From contig VZRR01008202.1 in the NCBI GenBank assembly GCA_013398015.1, forward strand, positions 191,766 to 255,765: DNA of 64,000 nt, read 5' to 3'. Made by a program: the position numbers and the translations under genes. The notes below the pieces were generated by a model that saw only the letters and a list, made by a program, of their open reading frames with translations, was not told where the DNA came from and did no database searches. The stretch is from Oreocharis arfaki (Eukaryota > Chordata > Aves > Passeriformes > Paramythiidae). Of this stretch, positions 1-12,632 are shown in pieces (within the stretch, counting starts at the first letter, position 1; the number at the start of each line of letters is the position of its first letter).

Positions 1-3000
1 TTTTTCCTCCATGATATTGCTTCTTGCTAAAGTTCATTACTGCATAATAACACCAGGTTGCTTCTTTTCCCTCATCCCAAAGACCGATAAAACACTGCTA
101 AAACTGCTAGGAAATAAGACCTAGCTTAGCAGGATCTAGCAGTACACAGAGCGTTTCCCCTTACTGCTTCGATATCATGCAAGAGAGAAGAGGGAGAGTG
201 ATTCACTGAATTTTGTGTGATAATTCTTACTCAAAAAGCTAGACTTCTTGTTTATAATTGGGATATGCATAGTCCAGCATTTGGGTTGCATGATTCCTCT
301 CTGTTGACTTGAATATGTGATGAAGTGACCTTAAATTGTTCCTGCTGCTCCATGACCCCACTTAGTCCAGCCTATTTCATCCATGCCAGAAATCAGTGCA
401 GTCTCTGGCCTGCTTCAGCAGAGAGTCATTGGCCTGTCACTATCTGCTCCCCAGAGAACATTAATGGGGACAGTGAGGCACCTCTGTGCAGTTCCTCTGC
501 CAGCCAGGGATCTCTAGGCGCCATGGGCACTCCCTGGAAATTAGATTTGCCACTGTGGTGAGCTAACACGGAATGAAACATGGCAGAAAATTGTGTTTCA
601 GCTTGCCTGCTTATCCTAAGAGCAAGGACAGCATGGGAACACTGTGAGCTAACCAATATCACTGATATTGCCAGCTCCCCCACTTTGAGTGTGAGCAGAT
701 TTCCTGCCCGTCCCTCCTAGAGTGCTGTCAAGAGCCCACCACTGTAGGAGCTGGACCCCACTTTCAGCTGCTGATTAACAGGGCATCTGTGTGACTCGGT
801 AGCACAGCAGATGTGCAGGACCCCCCAGTGTCTGTCTGTCCCTGTGCTTGCTGTGTTATGGGCCTGTCTGTTGTGCTGTCCTGAGGGGGCTGTGAGACTG
901 CCAGCTAAAATCTGTGCATATTTTTGGTAGGAAGACACAAAAAGTTTTAAACACAATGAAAAACCGTGTCAGGACTTGTGCTCCTGAAGCCACGTTATGT
1001 GTCTTTGTTGCTCTTTCACTCATCTTCCATTTATGTGAGGAGAAAACCCCAGAAATTCTGCTTTACTAGGATCTCTCAGAGCATCGTAAGAAATCAGACT
1101 TTGCTGCTGGCTAACAATAATCTTTTCACTCAAGTTTAGGGGTAGATGGTTGCACACTGCGATTCTACTCTCAGCTTCGTAATTCAACGTGTCTCTTGCT
1201 ATGAATGCCTCGAAGAGCAGCATTAAAGGGACTCTCCTCTCTCCCAGTGATCAAGTCATTCAGGAAAATTAAAGAAGTAGGCCAAGCTTTGCCTCCCAAT
1301 GATACTTGTTACGATCCTATTTTAATCAGTAGCCTGTTTTGTCTCTGGTCTGTGGTGGTAGCTGCACCAGATATAGACGGAGTCCTTGAATAGCATCCTG
1401 CTTAGCTGTTCAGTATCAAGGGAAGGGAAGTCCACAGATGTTTTTGCTGACCAGGGGGTTTGCAGATGCAGTGGCTGAGGCCATGGGAATGTTCTCACAG
1501 AAATTTTTCCTTTTGGGAAGTCAGCAGTCAGAATTTACTAAGATAAAAAGTATTTGAAGGTCCAGAAGCAGAGCCTTTAATGAAGATGATTCTGAATGGG
1601 AAGATGCACACAACTTAAAGGTGATTCATAAGGAAGTGGTGCTTAGGAACATATTTAAAACCCAGGCTAAAGAGCTGAGGGGAAGAGGGAAGCAGGAATG
1701 TAGCACCTACTGTCAGTATTGGAAGCAAATACAAGTCTGCCATCTGATGGCATCAAACGGACCAGGCCAAAATACATGAATGGTGTCAGTAAGGGAAGTT
1801 TCACATCCCAATTAGCGTTCTCACTAAACATGGGTATGAGGATGCTAATCCTCACAAACTAAACACTGGCAAGTGAACATCCACATTGTTAGGCTGACAG
1901 CACAGGCCCTGCTGTGATTTTTGTGTACACCAAGTATCCTTGCTTCAGACATGTCCCAGACACAGCTACCCTGTTCTGGAGAAGAAGAGAGTTTATCCAT
2001 ACGGACGTGAGCTGTGTGGTGCCAGCTGGCCTTGGGGCCAGGGAGCAGTCCCTGGCCCATTTTATTTATTGGTACAATGTACTTTGATAGCCTATCAGAG
2101 AAGCCAAGAACTGTGCAGGGAGCCCAGAGTGCTCTCTGAATGACCACTGTGGGTACAGTGATGCTGCAGAGGTATGTTGAGTGCCATCACTGAGGTGTGT
2201 GTCATACCAATGACATGTGGTCTGTCCCACACCACCCAGCCCTTCAGCACTCGTTTCTTTTCCCTGCTCTTTGTATCTCAAGTGTTCCTTTTCCCTGTTC
2301 TTTATCCCAAGTCTGGATTGCTGCTTCCTTGACCTCTCCATGGACTGTGTGGGCATGGGAGCCAGGGAGAAAAAGGGAGAGATGACAAGGGAGCAGGCCA
2401 GTCACTACAGTGCACTAAAACCCTTTTGCATTACTCTATCTTACAGCCCTGCAGCCTGGGGTCAACCACCACCTTGTCCTGTAAAAAGCAATCCAAACCG
2501 TGCATGCACTGTTTCTGAAAGAGGCTGGGGACATGCTAGTGTACCCTGATGAGAGCTGGGTGGTAGAAACTCAGAGACAATTAAATGCATCCTGTGGCAA
2601 TGAAGGAGGCATGGGCTAGATGAACACAGCAGTGAGATCACTCCAGCTTGAGGGGCATTCTTTTTGTTTGCCTTGTTCCTCCTGGCTGCCTCTGCCTTCC
2701 CCCGGGTTCTGATCTTCTGTCTAGTTCATTGTGGGATAGCTCCTAGCATTGGTTTTAACTGCTCATGTCAATGGTGTGTCAGAACAAGGTGCCTGGCTGA
2801 CAGGCAGACCCAGCCTCCAGTTGTACTCACTGCTTCCCCCCAGGGCAGCTTTGCTTTGAAAGGAGAGACCAGAAAACTGGAGAGATGTGGCAGCCTCTGG
2901 ATGAAGGCTCCCATTCTTGAAGGCTAGAGACATTTCTCTAGATCTCTGTTCAGTGTGAGAGAAGTTCCAGTTACAAGTTATAAAATTTTTCCCTCTGGGT

Positions 3001-3460
3001 CTTGCAGGCTTCAAGTGTGTATAGAGTTTTTTCTTTGTGGCCTCTTTCAGTCTCGGCTGGGAGGATCCATAGCTGTAACTGGGGGACAAAAATTCATCAG
3101 TGGTTGGTACAGTCAGTGGGTTCTGTAAAAGGCTGTGTGATCTAGTTGATAAGTCAAGAGTCTAATCAGTGCCCCTAATGAAATGAACAGTGGTTGTCTG
3201 GCACATCAGCAGCAAGCAGGGCAGCTCCTTCCAGTGGCACATGCTTTCTGGCTGAAGGTGTTTTGTGAGAGCTACATATTTGCCTGCTGGAGTGAGCCTT
3301 AGCATATTCTTCCCATGCTGCAGAAATTCCAGGGACTTTAAGCCCTGGGTCACTGTGGGGAGTGACAAGCCTGAAGTCATGCAGTCCATCAGGCTGTGTG
3401 GGAATGCAAGATGCTCTAGATCATGGCTGACTAACGCTGGACCATCTCTTTCCCCACTAG
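1..3460 (+). other. GAP43: GAP43 last intron (3' part)
   Basis: This is the 3' portion of the intron preceding the terminal GAP43 exon. It ends in a pyrimidine-rich tract and the acceptor tttccccactag immediately before base 3461. I see no exon, clear repeat or RNA gene inside it. Short open frames here carry no recognisable domain. The intron assignment rests on the exon that follows, not on any content of the stretch itself. Confidence 0.85.
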
Positions 3461-3549
3461 ATGCTGTAGAAGAAACCAAACCTACTGAAAGTGCCCAGCA
3501 GGAAGAGGTGAAAGAAGAAGAGAGCAAGGCGGACCAAGAAAATGCCTGA
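3461..3549 (+). CDS. GAP43: GAP43 (neuromodulin) terminal coding exon, partial gene
   Basis: This is the last coding exon of growth-associated protein 43, a membrane-attached calmodulin- and PKC-regulated phosphoprotein of axonal growth cones and presynaptic terminals. The first two bases complete a codon begun in the preceding exon. They are followed by 28 codons starting AVEETKPTESAQQEE and ending KADQENA, then TGA at 3547-3549. From family knowledge, mammalian GAP43 ends with a closely similar acidic Glu/Lys-rich tail (DETKPKESARQ...ADQEHA). The acceptor directly upstream is a good polypyrimidine-AG site, so an upstream in-frame ATG within the intron is not a real start. The membrane-targeting N terminus, IQ motif and PKC site lie in earlier exons left of the window. 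LSAMP lies downstream in opposite orientation, as in other vertebrates. The short length reflects a single exon, not a truncation. Confidence 0.95.
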
Positions 3550-3898
3550 ACATTAAGAAATGACTCCCCATTGCCCCTCCCTCCCTCCCCCTATCCTCTA
3601 TCCTTCCTTCCCACCCCAATCTCGATCTCCCCCCTTCCTGCTCACATCTGTGAGCCTGTCTGTCCCTCTCCCATTACCACTTAAACCCTTTTTCTCTCTG
3701 TGTGGCAAACATTTAAAGAAAAAAAAAAAAGCAGGAAAAATCCCAGTCAAACAGTGTGGCTTAAACATTTCTTTGTTTCTTGGTGTTGTTATGGCAAGTT
3801 TTTGGTAATGATGATCCAATCATTTTGGGAAAATTCTTGCACTGTATCAGAGTTCTTTGACCTGGCGCGTGCGTGTGTCTGTCTGCCCACTGCGAGCG

Positions 3899-3946
3899 CT
3901 CTCTCTCTCTCTCCCCTCTCTCTCTTCTCCAAGTGTGTGTGTGTGC
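3899..3946 (+). repeat. CT-rich then GT microsatellite in GAP43 3' UTR
   Basis: An interrupted CT dinucleotide run is followed within 10 bases by a short GT run. It lies inside the transcribed 3' UTR, so in mRNA it gives a pyrimidine tract next to UG repeats, both typical ligands of RNA-binding proteins. Confidence 0.85.
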
Positions 3947-4214
3947 AATATTACGTTCATCCGAGGAGTCCAGACTTACCGAGTGAGTTAAAACAAAAGA
4001 GGGGGGGAAAAAAAGGTTCTTTTCTTCCTTTTTCAATGTGATGGAATGAACGAAAGAAAAAAACAAACTAAAGACCCAACACAGCAAACAAACGAACAAA
4101 AAAGAATACTAAACCCCAGTTTGTTTTCAGAACTAAAAGAACAACAACTAAAAAATGTGCCAACTAGCATAATGCTTGGCTCCAGGCTCCTTTTTCAAAC
4201 TGAACAATAATTAT

Positions 4215-4220
4215 AATAAA
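4215..4220 (+). terminator. GAP43: GAP43 poly(A) signal
   Basis: A canonical AATAAA sits about 670 bases after the GAP43 stop codon, in an A/T-rich context and followed by T-rich sequence. I see no earlier AATAAA between the stop codon and this site, so it is the best candidate for the main cleavage signal. Confidence 0.7.
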
Positions 4221-4240
4221 TGAGAATAATTATCATTAAT

Positions 4241-7200
4241 ACCACCGTGTCGCATTTCTATGCTGCCGTACATCCTGCTGGCCTGTGGTCTTTGGTGGGC
4301 CACATCTTGCGTGGCCCAGCTGTGCTCCTTGGCCACCAGTCAGTAATGACTGCTCTCCCTGGCACTACTGAGGGGATTTTTAAGGGGAGCAGGCTTGGAT
4401 TTCGAGCGAGATGTTAGCACTGGCTAACATAAATAATAAAAGCAGAAAAATCAGTTTTAGGAAAGGATATGATAAGCGTCCCTCTAGGAGACCTCTAGGC
4501 CCCAATTTGGAGAACTATGGTGACCTTGAAGGTATGAGCCTGCAGAGGGACCAGCTTGATCCATGCCAAAGGTCTAACCCCTGCCAAGAGATGCGCCGAG
4601 GGCCGTGAGGGGACAGGGCCCTGGGACCTGAGCTTCTCCCCACAGCAGGACGATGCTCACCCCATTGGGCTGGAGTAAGTCCCTGGGTAGCATAGCACGG
4701 CCCCCCAAAAGTGTTCTGTTTGGCAAAATAAATTGGGCCAATGCATGGAATAGATAGGCACAGAGGCAGGATGAGGCCTGGTGGTGTAGGAGCCAGCTGG
4801 CAGCACTTTGAGAAATACCTCATTCCTGCTCCCTGCCGATCCCCAGGGTGGCTCACCCAGCTCTAGCGAGGGCAAGGCTTTCAGCTGTCATTTATAGCTG
4901 TGGGCAGAGCACCACCTCCTAAATCCCCACCACTGCTACCCATAGGCTGTGGGCTGTTCCCTGGTGCCACCCAGCCTGTCCCAGTGGGGGACTGACAGAC
5001 ACCAAACCCGGAGCCTATACAGCCATCTGGGTCTGCTGCTGTCTTTATGAGCTGTGAGAGTGAACAGTTAAAATACATTTAGTAATATCTGGGCTTTCAT
5101 AAAAGCCCAGTCATTGGCTGTTATTGCTCTTTCACTGCCCTGATTATTATTGTGTGCTTTCCCAGCAGCTCCTGCATGCTTTCCTGGCCACATTGGCAAA
5201 GACAGCCAGAGTACCCTGCAGCAGTACTGTACGATGCTGCAGGGCCAGGATTAAATTGTCCTCACAGCAGGAACACCAAAAGATGGGAATGCTGACAGCT
5301 CCAGCGTCCTTTGGTGGCCGATGCTTCTTGGAGTGGCAGCCCCATGGCCTTTGGAGGGCTGACTGGCACTCCTTTGTTCTCCTCCATCTCTTTGTTGGAA
5401 ATAGGGAGAAAAGATGAACAGTGTCTCCTCAGAAATGATCACTTTGAACGTAGACTGCTCACTGGAAGTGCCATCAAAACATGTCAGGATTCATTTCCAT
5501 GTTCTTCCTGGCATTCTGTAGAAATAAGAGAGAGAGAGAGACAGGGAGGTGTTGTTTTTTAAAGAGAGGGAAAGAGAGAGTGGGAGAGAGATTGGACAAA
5601 GATTTTTAAAAACAGGGATTAGAGAGATGAGGGGGGGAAAGATTTTCGAGTGGATAGATGGATGATAGGGAGAGAGAGGGGAGTATAGCTAGAGAAAGAA
5701 AGATTAGAGTGAAAAAGATGAGAGAGAGACAGGAAGAAATTAGATAATATGGAGCAATAGATGATTGATAGAGATAGTGAAACGTAGATAGCTGAAGTAG
5801 ATTAGACAGACTAAATAGGTAGAAAGATGGGCTGACTGACAGATAGGTATTGTGTCATACTTCATAAATGATATATATGCTAATATTCCCATGTCATGAT
5901 GGGTGGTAAACCCTGAGACACCTTCCAGCCTGACCTCAATTCAGCAAATGTAGCGCAGACATCAGGCATTGCTTGGACCGTATGTCAGGTCTCACCACCC
6001 CACCCACGCCTGCCATGGACGCAGCAGGGTGTGGGTGGTGTTTGGGAGGGAGAGCGCTCTGAGGGACACGGGGGCTGAGGCGTAGGGAGGAGAGGTGTAC
6101 GGTATGTTTGCTGTTCGTAGCACACAAGGGGCCCAGCCCAGCGCAGACACTGCAGACACCCCGTGTCTCTAGCACCGAATTGCGAGAACTGAGGTTCAGC
6201 TCTCAGGATTTGTGGGAGAGGTGTATGGGAGGAGGCAGAAAGGAAGGAGCATGGGGTTTTTTTGCCTTATCTCCTGTCATGACCATTTTAAAAGCTTTTC
6301 TGTCTTGCCTGTTTCTGCAAAGACTACGTGGTCTCCCTGCTCTTCTGATTTCAGACCCCAAAGTTTTCATCTTGCCTCCACTTTGCTATTACTGTTTTTA
6401 ACTTTATAAGGAAAAGAAAACTGCCTCTCATGTCTTCCTGGACATAGGCCTTCCTCCCTCCTCAAAAAATGAAACAACCTTCCCTCCCCAGGGATGTTTT
6501 ATCTTTGTATTTCGCATGTTGCCTCCCCCTTGGCTGATGGTTGGGGCATCGCGCGTGTTTTGTCACCGTTTGTAAGAACATACTTTGCCATGTTGCTTAG
6601 AGAACAAAGGGTTGGGTTTTGTGTTTTGGTTTTTTTCCCCCCCACAAAGAGAACGGGGTATGTGGTTACCAACTGCAAACCTAAATAATTTAAATACTAA
6701 TTCCTCTCCCTTGGTTCCAGTTTAAAATTAGTGGCTGTAACCAAGCACCCCCTATCTTTATTATTGTACCGTGTCCTGATCCTGCCAGAGAGTCAGGGCA
6801 AAGAGAGCGTGAGAGAGAGCACAGAGACAAACCCTGCCTTGAGCAGGCAGTGGTTTAATGTGTAATACACAAGATTTGTATAGGAAGCTGGGCTGTCTTC
6901 AGGGTACAGGAAGAGAGCAGAGAAAAGCATTTGGATTTCCTTGAGCTGCCTCTTCAGCCAGATTTTCAAAGGCTAAAAGGAAACAGTATAAAGGATGTAG
7001 CATGGGACGGAAACTGGAAAGAGAACAAGGGTATTTGAGGAATGATTTTTCTAGCAAGACATCGAGTGAGCTGAAAGCAGCAGAAGAGGCAGGAGGTCCC
7101 AGAAGTAAAGAGTGGGGCAAAGAGTAATCAGCAGAATAGTTGAAGCTTTTCTACTACTCCCACTGTAACAACCAACAGGAATTCCCCAGGGAGTATGAAT

Positions 7201-9917
7201 CTAATTCTCTCTCCCTGAAGAGGATATAGCTTTGCCTGGAGGTGTCTGTGGTTGTTACTTTTTGTAAGAAAGGGGCAAGGCATATCAGAGTGACACACTG
7301 GGAATATGGTGCCTGACCTCACCATGCAGTGCTGTGGAAATTTGGGGTCCTAGAGGGGCATTGTCCACGGCCCTGTAGTAAGATGTGCTAGTGACCCACA
7401 GCTATCCTGAATGCTCGTACCAGCTGTAGGCCAGCTCTTGACATTTCACTACTACATTTCACTAGACTAAGCCTTGGAAAAGTGAAAAAATTTCTGACAT
7501 AAACTCCCCATCAATGCAGTAAATCGTCCGCATGAATTTGGTCTGCTTTGCAATGCTTGTGGCATCCTGTCTGCACTGAGAGCAGATGAAACCCCACAAC
7601 CCTTGCAATAGTTGCATCAGCCAAGGAACTTCTCCATGAGCCACATTCCAAAGGGAGGGGAAGGGCATCCTGCTGAGGTCTCTTCAGACCTGGTGTTTTC
7701 CAATCCTAAACCCTAATGCAGCCCCATGAGAGGCCTTAGCCAGAAGGAACTCACCCGTGGTGACTACATAAACACCATTGCTTGGGAAACTCTAGATGAA
7801 AGAAATGGCCATGGCTGATGGAGAAGAGTTTAGAAAAAAAGGAAAGAGGAAAAAAGCAAGAGGGAGCTCATACCAAACTCCCCACGGGAGTTACTTCTTT
7901 TTTTCCTGTGGTCTTCAAACAGCAGGCTAACACTTGTGACTCTTCATACTGAAGGTCTGGTGTTTGTCATAGGTGTCTTAAGAAGGAAGTGGAGCGGCTG
8001 TGGTTTGCAGAGGTGGAGGGAAGGGTTTGAATGAATGTTTTTGTGGTTCCTCTTGGCTAAGAAGTCCACTCAGTGGTCACCTGCAGTTCAGCGACACCGG
8101 AGGTGGCGTTGGGGGTCCTCTTCCAGGCCTGTGCTCAGATTCCCTGCTTATCTGCATTGCCACATTAGCACTTTCACTGGATATTTAGAGCACCTCAGGA
8201 CTGGTTCTCCTCTCGCTCACACTGGGGTAACTCAGGAGTCGCTCCACTGGAACCAGTGGTGTTAATCTGGTGTGAAAATAATGCGAGAGGAGGATTCAAC
8301 TCCTCGGGGGGGGGATTTTCCAGGTCCCCGAGGGGGAAAAAAAAATCAATGGGAGTTACATGTCTAACTGCCACTTGTGCCTGTGAAAGTCTGCCCCTTA
8401 TCTACCTATATGTATATAGGGTACAGTTTTCAGAATAACCTAAGTGACATGGGCACTTGAGAGCACACATTTCACTGGCTTTCAAAGAGACGCAAGTTCC
8501 TAAGGCCCAGATGCTGAAGGATGTCCAAACTCCTCTCTGCAGTGCATTTGGGGGTCTCAGGCCTGAAATTCTCCAGTCATTTCCCAAAATGGAACTGAAG
8601 ATCTTGAGTCATTTAGGTGGTCCTGAAAGTGCTACCCTCTATCCATTTTTCAGGGTGTTGATCTCAGGTCATGTGCGAGCCTGCATTCTTACCTACAATG
8701 CTTTATTACTACATTCTTCTGTTGAGCAATACTTGGAAGAAGAGGTGAAGGTCGAGATTTGCAGAACAGGCTAGTGACCCCAGTGGCTCACATCTGGAGT
8801 GCCCAACTTGAGAGACACCTCACTGGGGTCCAAGCCACAGGTCCCCTGTATGCTCTGAACATCAAGATTCATGTATTACACACCCAGAACCACTGGTCAC
8901 TTCTAAAAAAAGAAATCCCAGCCTGAGACCTAGACCACTCTCACAAAAGAAAATCCCAGGTGAGCTGTTCACCCAATAGCTTGGTTTTTCTGCTCATGCC
9001 TGTTCCCAACGAATAAAACAAATCCCTGTGCATCATCTAAGCCCTATTTTGAGGAGTTCCACTGGCATACAGCTGAAGTAACACAGTAATAAATCGGGGC
9101 CTGAAGAAGGTGGCTACAGCCTAGAGAGTATCAAGAACTGTGACGTGTCTGGAAGCTAATAAGAGCAGAACTTGACAATTAGAGCGGCCCATTTCCGATG
9201 CTCTTGTGTGAGGATCTGGAAAGAGTCTCTCACTCATTGTACTTGTGCATTATGAATGTGTCCATCTGCAGAGATCTAATGTACACATATGTCCTGAATA
9301 TTGTCCTAAGGTTGCAAGCTTCAAAAATGAGCAGAAAACATTCCCGAGAAGTGAGAACAATACAGATGTCTGTATTTGAAAAATTGGTTCAAATAAAGTC
9401 TCTCACTTATAGATATGTGCAGTTGTGTGCAATTATTTGCTCCTGGAATAGGGATTTCTCTCTTGTGTAGGACTTCAATGCTTTTACAAAAAAATCTCAT
9501 TCCATTCTCCCTCGATCTTCTCAGTCAAGTCCTACTACCATGGCAAAAAATGCTTTCTACTTATTCTGTCTGGGTAAAAAGCTATGTTAAATTGAAATGG
9601 TGAAGTAAAAGGCCTGGTGTGGTTTTTTATGCTTAATATCCATTGAGGCAGGATATCCTACTGGCCTGATAGAAGATGTGGTCTCCTGGGCAAAAGTCCT
9701 GGGGTTTTATGTAACATGACACAGACACCCCCACAGATGCTCTGACCCAGGAAAGACTGGCCTGTGGCTGGCTGGGCACTGCCTGGACACTGGGCTGAGC
9801 TGAGAAACACTGTGCTTGGGCACCACAGAGCTGCAAAATGTCCATGGCCATATCTGGGCCTGGGATGATCTGAGTCAGGGAATCTGCTTGGGCGTAGAAA
9901 TGGGAATGGGGGTCACC
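4241..9917. other. Intergenic DNA, GAP43 to LSAMP, left part
   Basis: I see no supported gene here. Open frames are short and lack recognisable domains. The stretch holds the purine-rich block at 5524-5850 and otherwise ordinary unique-looking sequence. Undetected non-coding RNA or enhancers are possible. Confidence 0.6.
5524..5850. repeat. Purine-rich low-complexity block (GA/GATA-like)
   Basis: The + strand is overwhelmingly A and G for over 300 bases. It starts with a GAGA run, continues with imperfect GAGAGG and GAAAGA units, and ends with GATA-like units such as ATAGATGGATGATAGG. This is a degenerate microsatellite rather than a gene. Confidence 0.8.
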
Positions 9918-9919
9918 AA

Positions 9920-10098
9920 TGGTTGGACCTCTGAGGATCATCCAGTCCAACCCCTCTGCCAAACCAGGGTCATCTAGAGCAGGTGGCACAGGAACCTGTC
10001 CAGGTGGGGTCTGAATATCTCCTGAGAGGGAGAGTCCACGACCTCCCTGGGCAGCTGTTCCAGTGCTCTGCCACCCTCAATGGAAAGAAGTTAGGTAA
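9920..10098 (-). mobile_element. CR1 LINE 3'-end fragment
   Basis: Read on the + strand, it has the typical antisense CR1 phrase order: ggttggacctctgaggatca, then tccagtccaacccctctgcc, then a segment like gggcagctgttccagtgc, then accctcaatggaaagaa. This matches the tail of the avian CR1 retrotransposon. It is a short, diverged, 5'-truncated relic with no coding capacity. Confidence 0.85.
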
Positions 10099-12632
10099 CC
10101 TTGTGCAAGCTTATCTAAAGAAATCAAATTCCTCTTTGGATTTAGATCAGTAGTTCCCTGGAAAACCCCAGAAGTTTTTGAGATAGAAATATATATTTCA
10201 GCACTTAAAAAGCCCCTCCATTTTTTTCCACAGTATCAAGTTTGTGCCAAGTAAAATGAAATATGAACAGAGCAGGAATTGCTGCCCAAGCCGTGCTAGG
10301 CTTCTGACTTAATCCTGAGCTGTATCTGTCAGCAGCTCAAGAGCAGAGCTGAAATCAAGCATTTTTGTCACATCTATTCATCCCAGGAAGCTTTGCAACC
10401 ACTGTTTAGAAATCACTTGCAACTCATCTATGAAATACAGCAGCTGGCTTAGCAAGGGCCCACGAAAATTCCTGATGAGGCTCCAAGGAGCTGCCTGGGA
10501 AACAGAGCAGACCTCAGCACCTCACATGGGTTCTGGACAAAGTGCCAATTTACAAATGACACAATTAGATGTCTGTATTCTTGTATGTAATCATCAGTTG
10601 CCTCGTGGCTTCTCCAAAAAAGGCGTGGACTACAGCTTGTGTGCAAACAAATATTAAGCATTCAAAATCAAGTGGTTTCAATTAGCCACATCACTAGATT
10701 GCAGGGATCAGCCCTGGCAGATTGGCTTTGCTTCTGTGGGGCAAAACACCTATAAAGGGACACTCAAGGACCTCTCTCCAAATAAATGGCTGTCTTGAGG
10801 TAGCAAGGCTGCCTTGCACTCTTTTTTCTCTCCCTGTTAGAGGAGGAGGACGGGAGCTGAAGAGTTGGCCCAGGGCATGTGTGTCAGCTGAAACCCAGCC
10901 TACTGTAAATCTCCACCTGAGACTTTCTAACCAGGCACACAAAGCTTGCCCCACCTGATTTCCAGTCACATTCTTGCCACTGCAAGAAGACACAAACTTT
11001 CTGCCTGAATTGTAGAAAATGATCCATGACTCGCCTTGGGTGTTCAACCTCTCCCAGTTGCCCAGGTGAACTCCCTTTCATGTGGATACCTTGCCACATG
11101 CATGGACTACACCAGCAAACTTTCCCCAGTTTCTGAGTGAGCAAAGTGTTTCCCATTCCTTTGGTCGTCCCCTGGCCTAGCCCACTCTGGGCTGGGGGAA
11201 ACCTCCTCTCCTTGGGGAAACTGCAAGAGGAACTTCAGGTTTTCCTGGTTTTTGACAATGCCAACAGCTTCATGGAACACTTGCCACCTTCACCGCTCTA
11301 CTGAGGTCACAGGCAAAAGACCATTGTTTCTCATGGAATCACTCCAGTTTCTAAGTCTGCTTTCCTTTACCCAGCAGGGAAGATGAAGCACTCTGTAACA
11401 GACAGTTACAGTCTCCCAGTCTGCACCACTTTGCCCTTTTTCACCATTGTAAACAGAGCTAGCATCAAGGCTCAACAGGGCTACTCCCTTGTTGAAGATG
11501 AACAGTAAAAGCAAAAGGAAATTATTCATTTCTGTACCTAAGATCACTTTTGTTTATTAAAAAAGAAATTATTTTTCTCCATGTAGGACCACTTTTATAT
11601 GTTGAAGAGGAAATAATTTTCCTCTAGCTTGGCATGAAATGGTGAACATTAATAATAAGAGAGGCTAGGAAGTGAAAGCCCATTTCTCTCAGAGGAACAC
11701 CACTGACTCTGTGGCTGAGAGGCAGGGTTTGCAGAGAGGTGGGAGCTCGTACAAAACAGACTGGGGCAGTTGGGTCTCTGCAAATGCATCAGCCTACAAC
11801 CCAAAATACAAGCTGGGTAGAGGTAGGAAGGCACTGCTTAATTTAATTATGGTAGTTCATTAAGCAAGTTATAAGTAAAATGTAATTAGCGCTTCGGGAG
11901 CAATGGGTGGATGCTAAGCCAGGAGAGAGAAGATTCATTATCTCTGGTGAGAGAGAGGAAGGGAGGTACAGGTCATCGGTGGCTGGATAACAAGGAAGGG
12001 TTAATTGGGGTGAACTGAAAACCGCTGGTGAGGCCTCTCTCTGCTGAGCCCATAATTATGCTTTTCTTATCTTGAGACAGTCATCTTCTGAAGGGCTTTG
12101 TGGCCATCCTTAGGACCCTGACCCAGAGAGGGAAAAATAGTTTCTCTCACTGGAGGTGAGGTAATAGAGAGGGTTCAATTTTCCCCCTCTACACTGGGTG
12201 CCCCTGTCCTTGGCCATTTATCTGTGTACAGTCTGTGGCTTAAATTTCAATGAAGCCTCATTCAATGCCTGTCTTGACAGCAGCTCATTTTTTAAGTTCG
12301 GAGATGATTTCATTGTGGGTGCTGTGGGGCAAAGGCTCCTTCCTTATGCTTGGCCAGGTCCTGAGTCTTTCCTTCTTGGGTCTTCTTCCTTTTGAGGCAG
12401 ACCTGAGTGATTTAGGAAAAACAGAGTGAAAGCTAAGGACCTGCCACACTTCCTGGTGGCCTAAGGGGGTGCTGGTGTCTAACAGCAGAGACACTTCAGC
12501 CTTTGGATGTGGAAGACCAGTGTTCCTGGAAACCATGCAGAAGATATCTATGAGGGGCAGCTCTGTGAGTGATGACAGGTCACCTTCTTTAGAAGTCACT
12601 TAAAGACCAGAAGACAACTCCTGTTTGAATGC
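10099..12632. other. Intergenic DNA between CR1 fragment and solo LTR
   Basis: I see no supported gene. The part at about 11835-12080 is rich in TAAT/ATTA homeodomain-type cores and is listed separately as an enhancer candidate. Open frames up to 117 codons have no recognisable domains. Confidence 0.55.
11835..12080. promoter_or_regulatory. Candidate enhancer-like, homeodomain-core-rich segment
   Basis: The segment contains clustered TAATT/AATTA cores (ttaatttaattatgg, tgtaattagcg, ggttaattgggg, cataattatgc) in sequence without visible repeats. Such clusters are common in conserved neurodevelopmental enhancers. This is inference from motif density only; conservation was not tested. Confidence 0.25.

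Larger units (their letters stand above)
3550..4240 (+). other. GAP43: GAP43 3' untranslated region
   Basis: This follows the GAP43 stop codon and runs to shortly past the AATAAA at 4215. It begins with a long C/T-rich stretch (about 3566-3695). It continues through a U-rich segment (about 3765-3830) and a CT-repeat followed by GT-repeat (3899-3945), and ends A/T-rich. From published work on mammalian GAP43, the 3' UTR controls mRNA stability: HuD binds U-rich sequence, and PTB and FBP-type proteins bind a pyrimidine-rich element. The same sequence classes are visible here, but binding is inferred. The exact cleavage site is an estimate. Confidence 0.8.

Noticed and set aside
3265..3460. In-frame ATG-led extension upstream of the GAP43 tail
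   Set aside because: The sequence before 3461 is intron: it ends in a clear polypyrimidine-AG acceptor and the encoded residues do not resemble GAP43.
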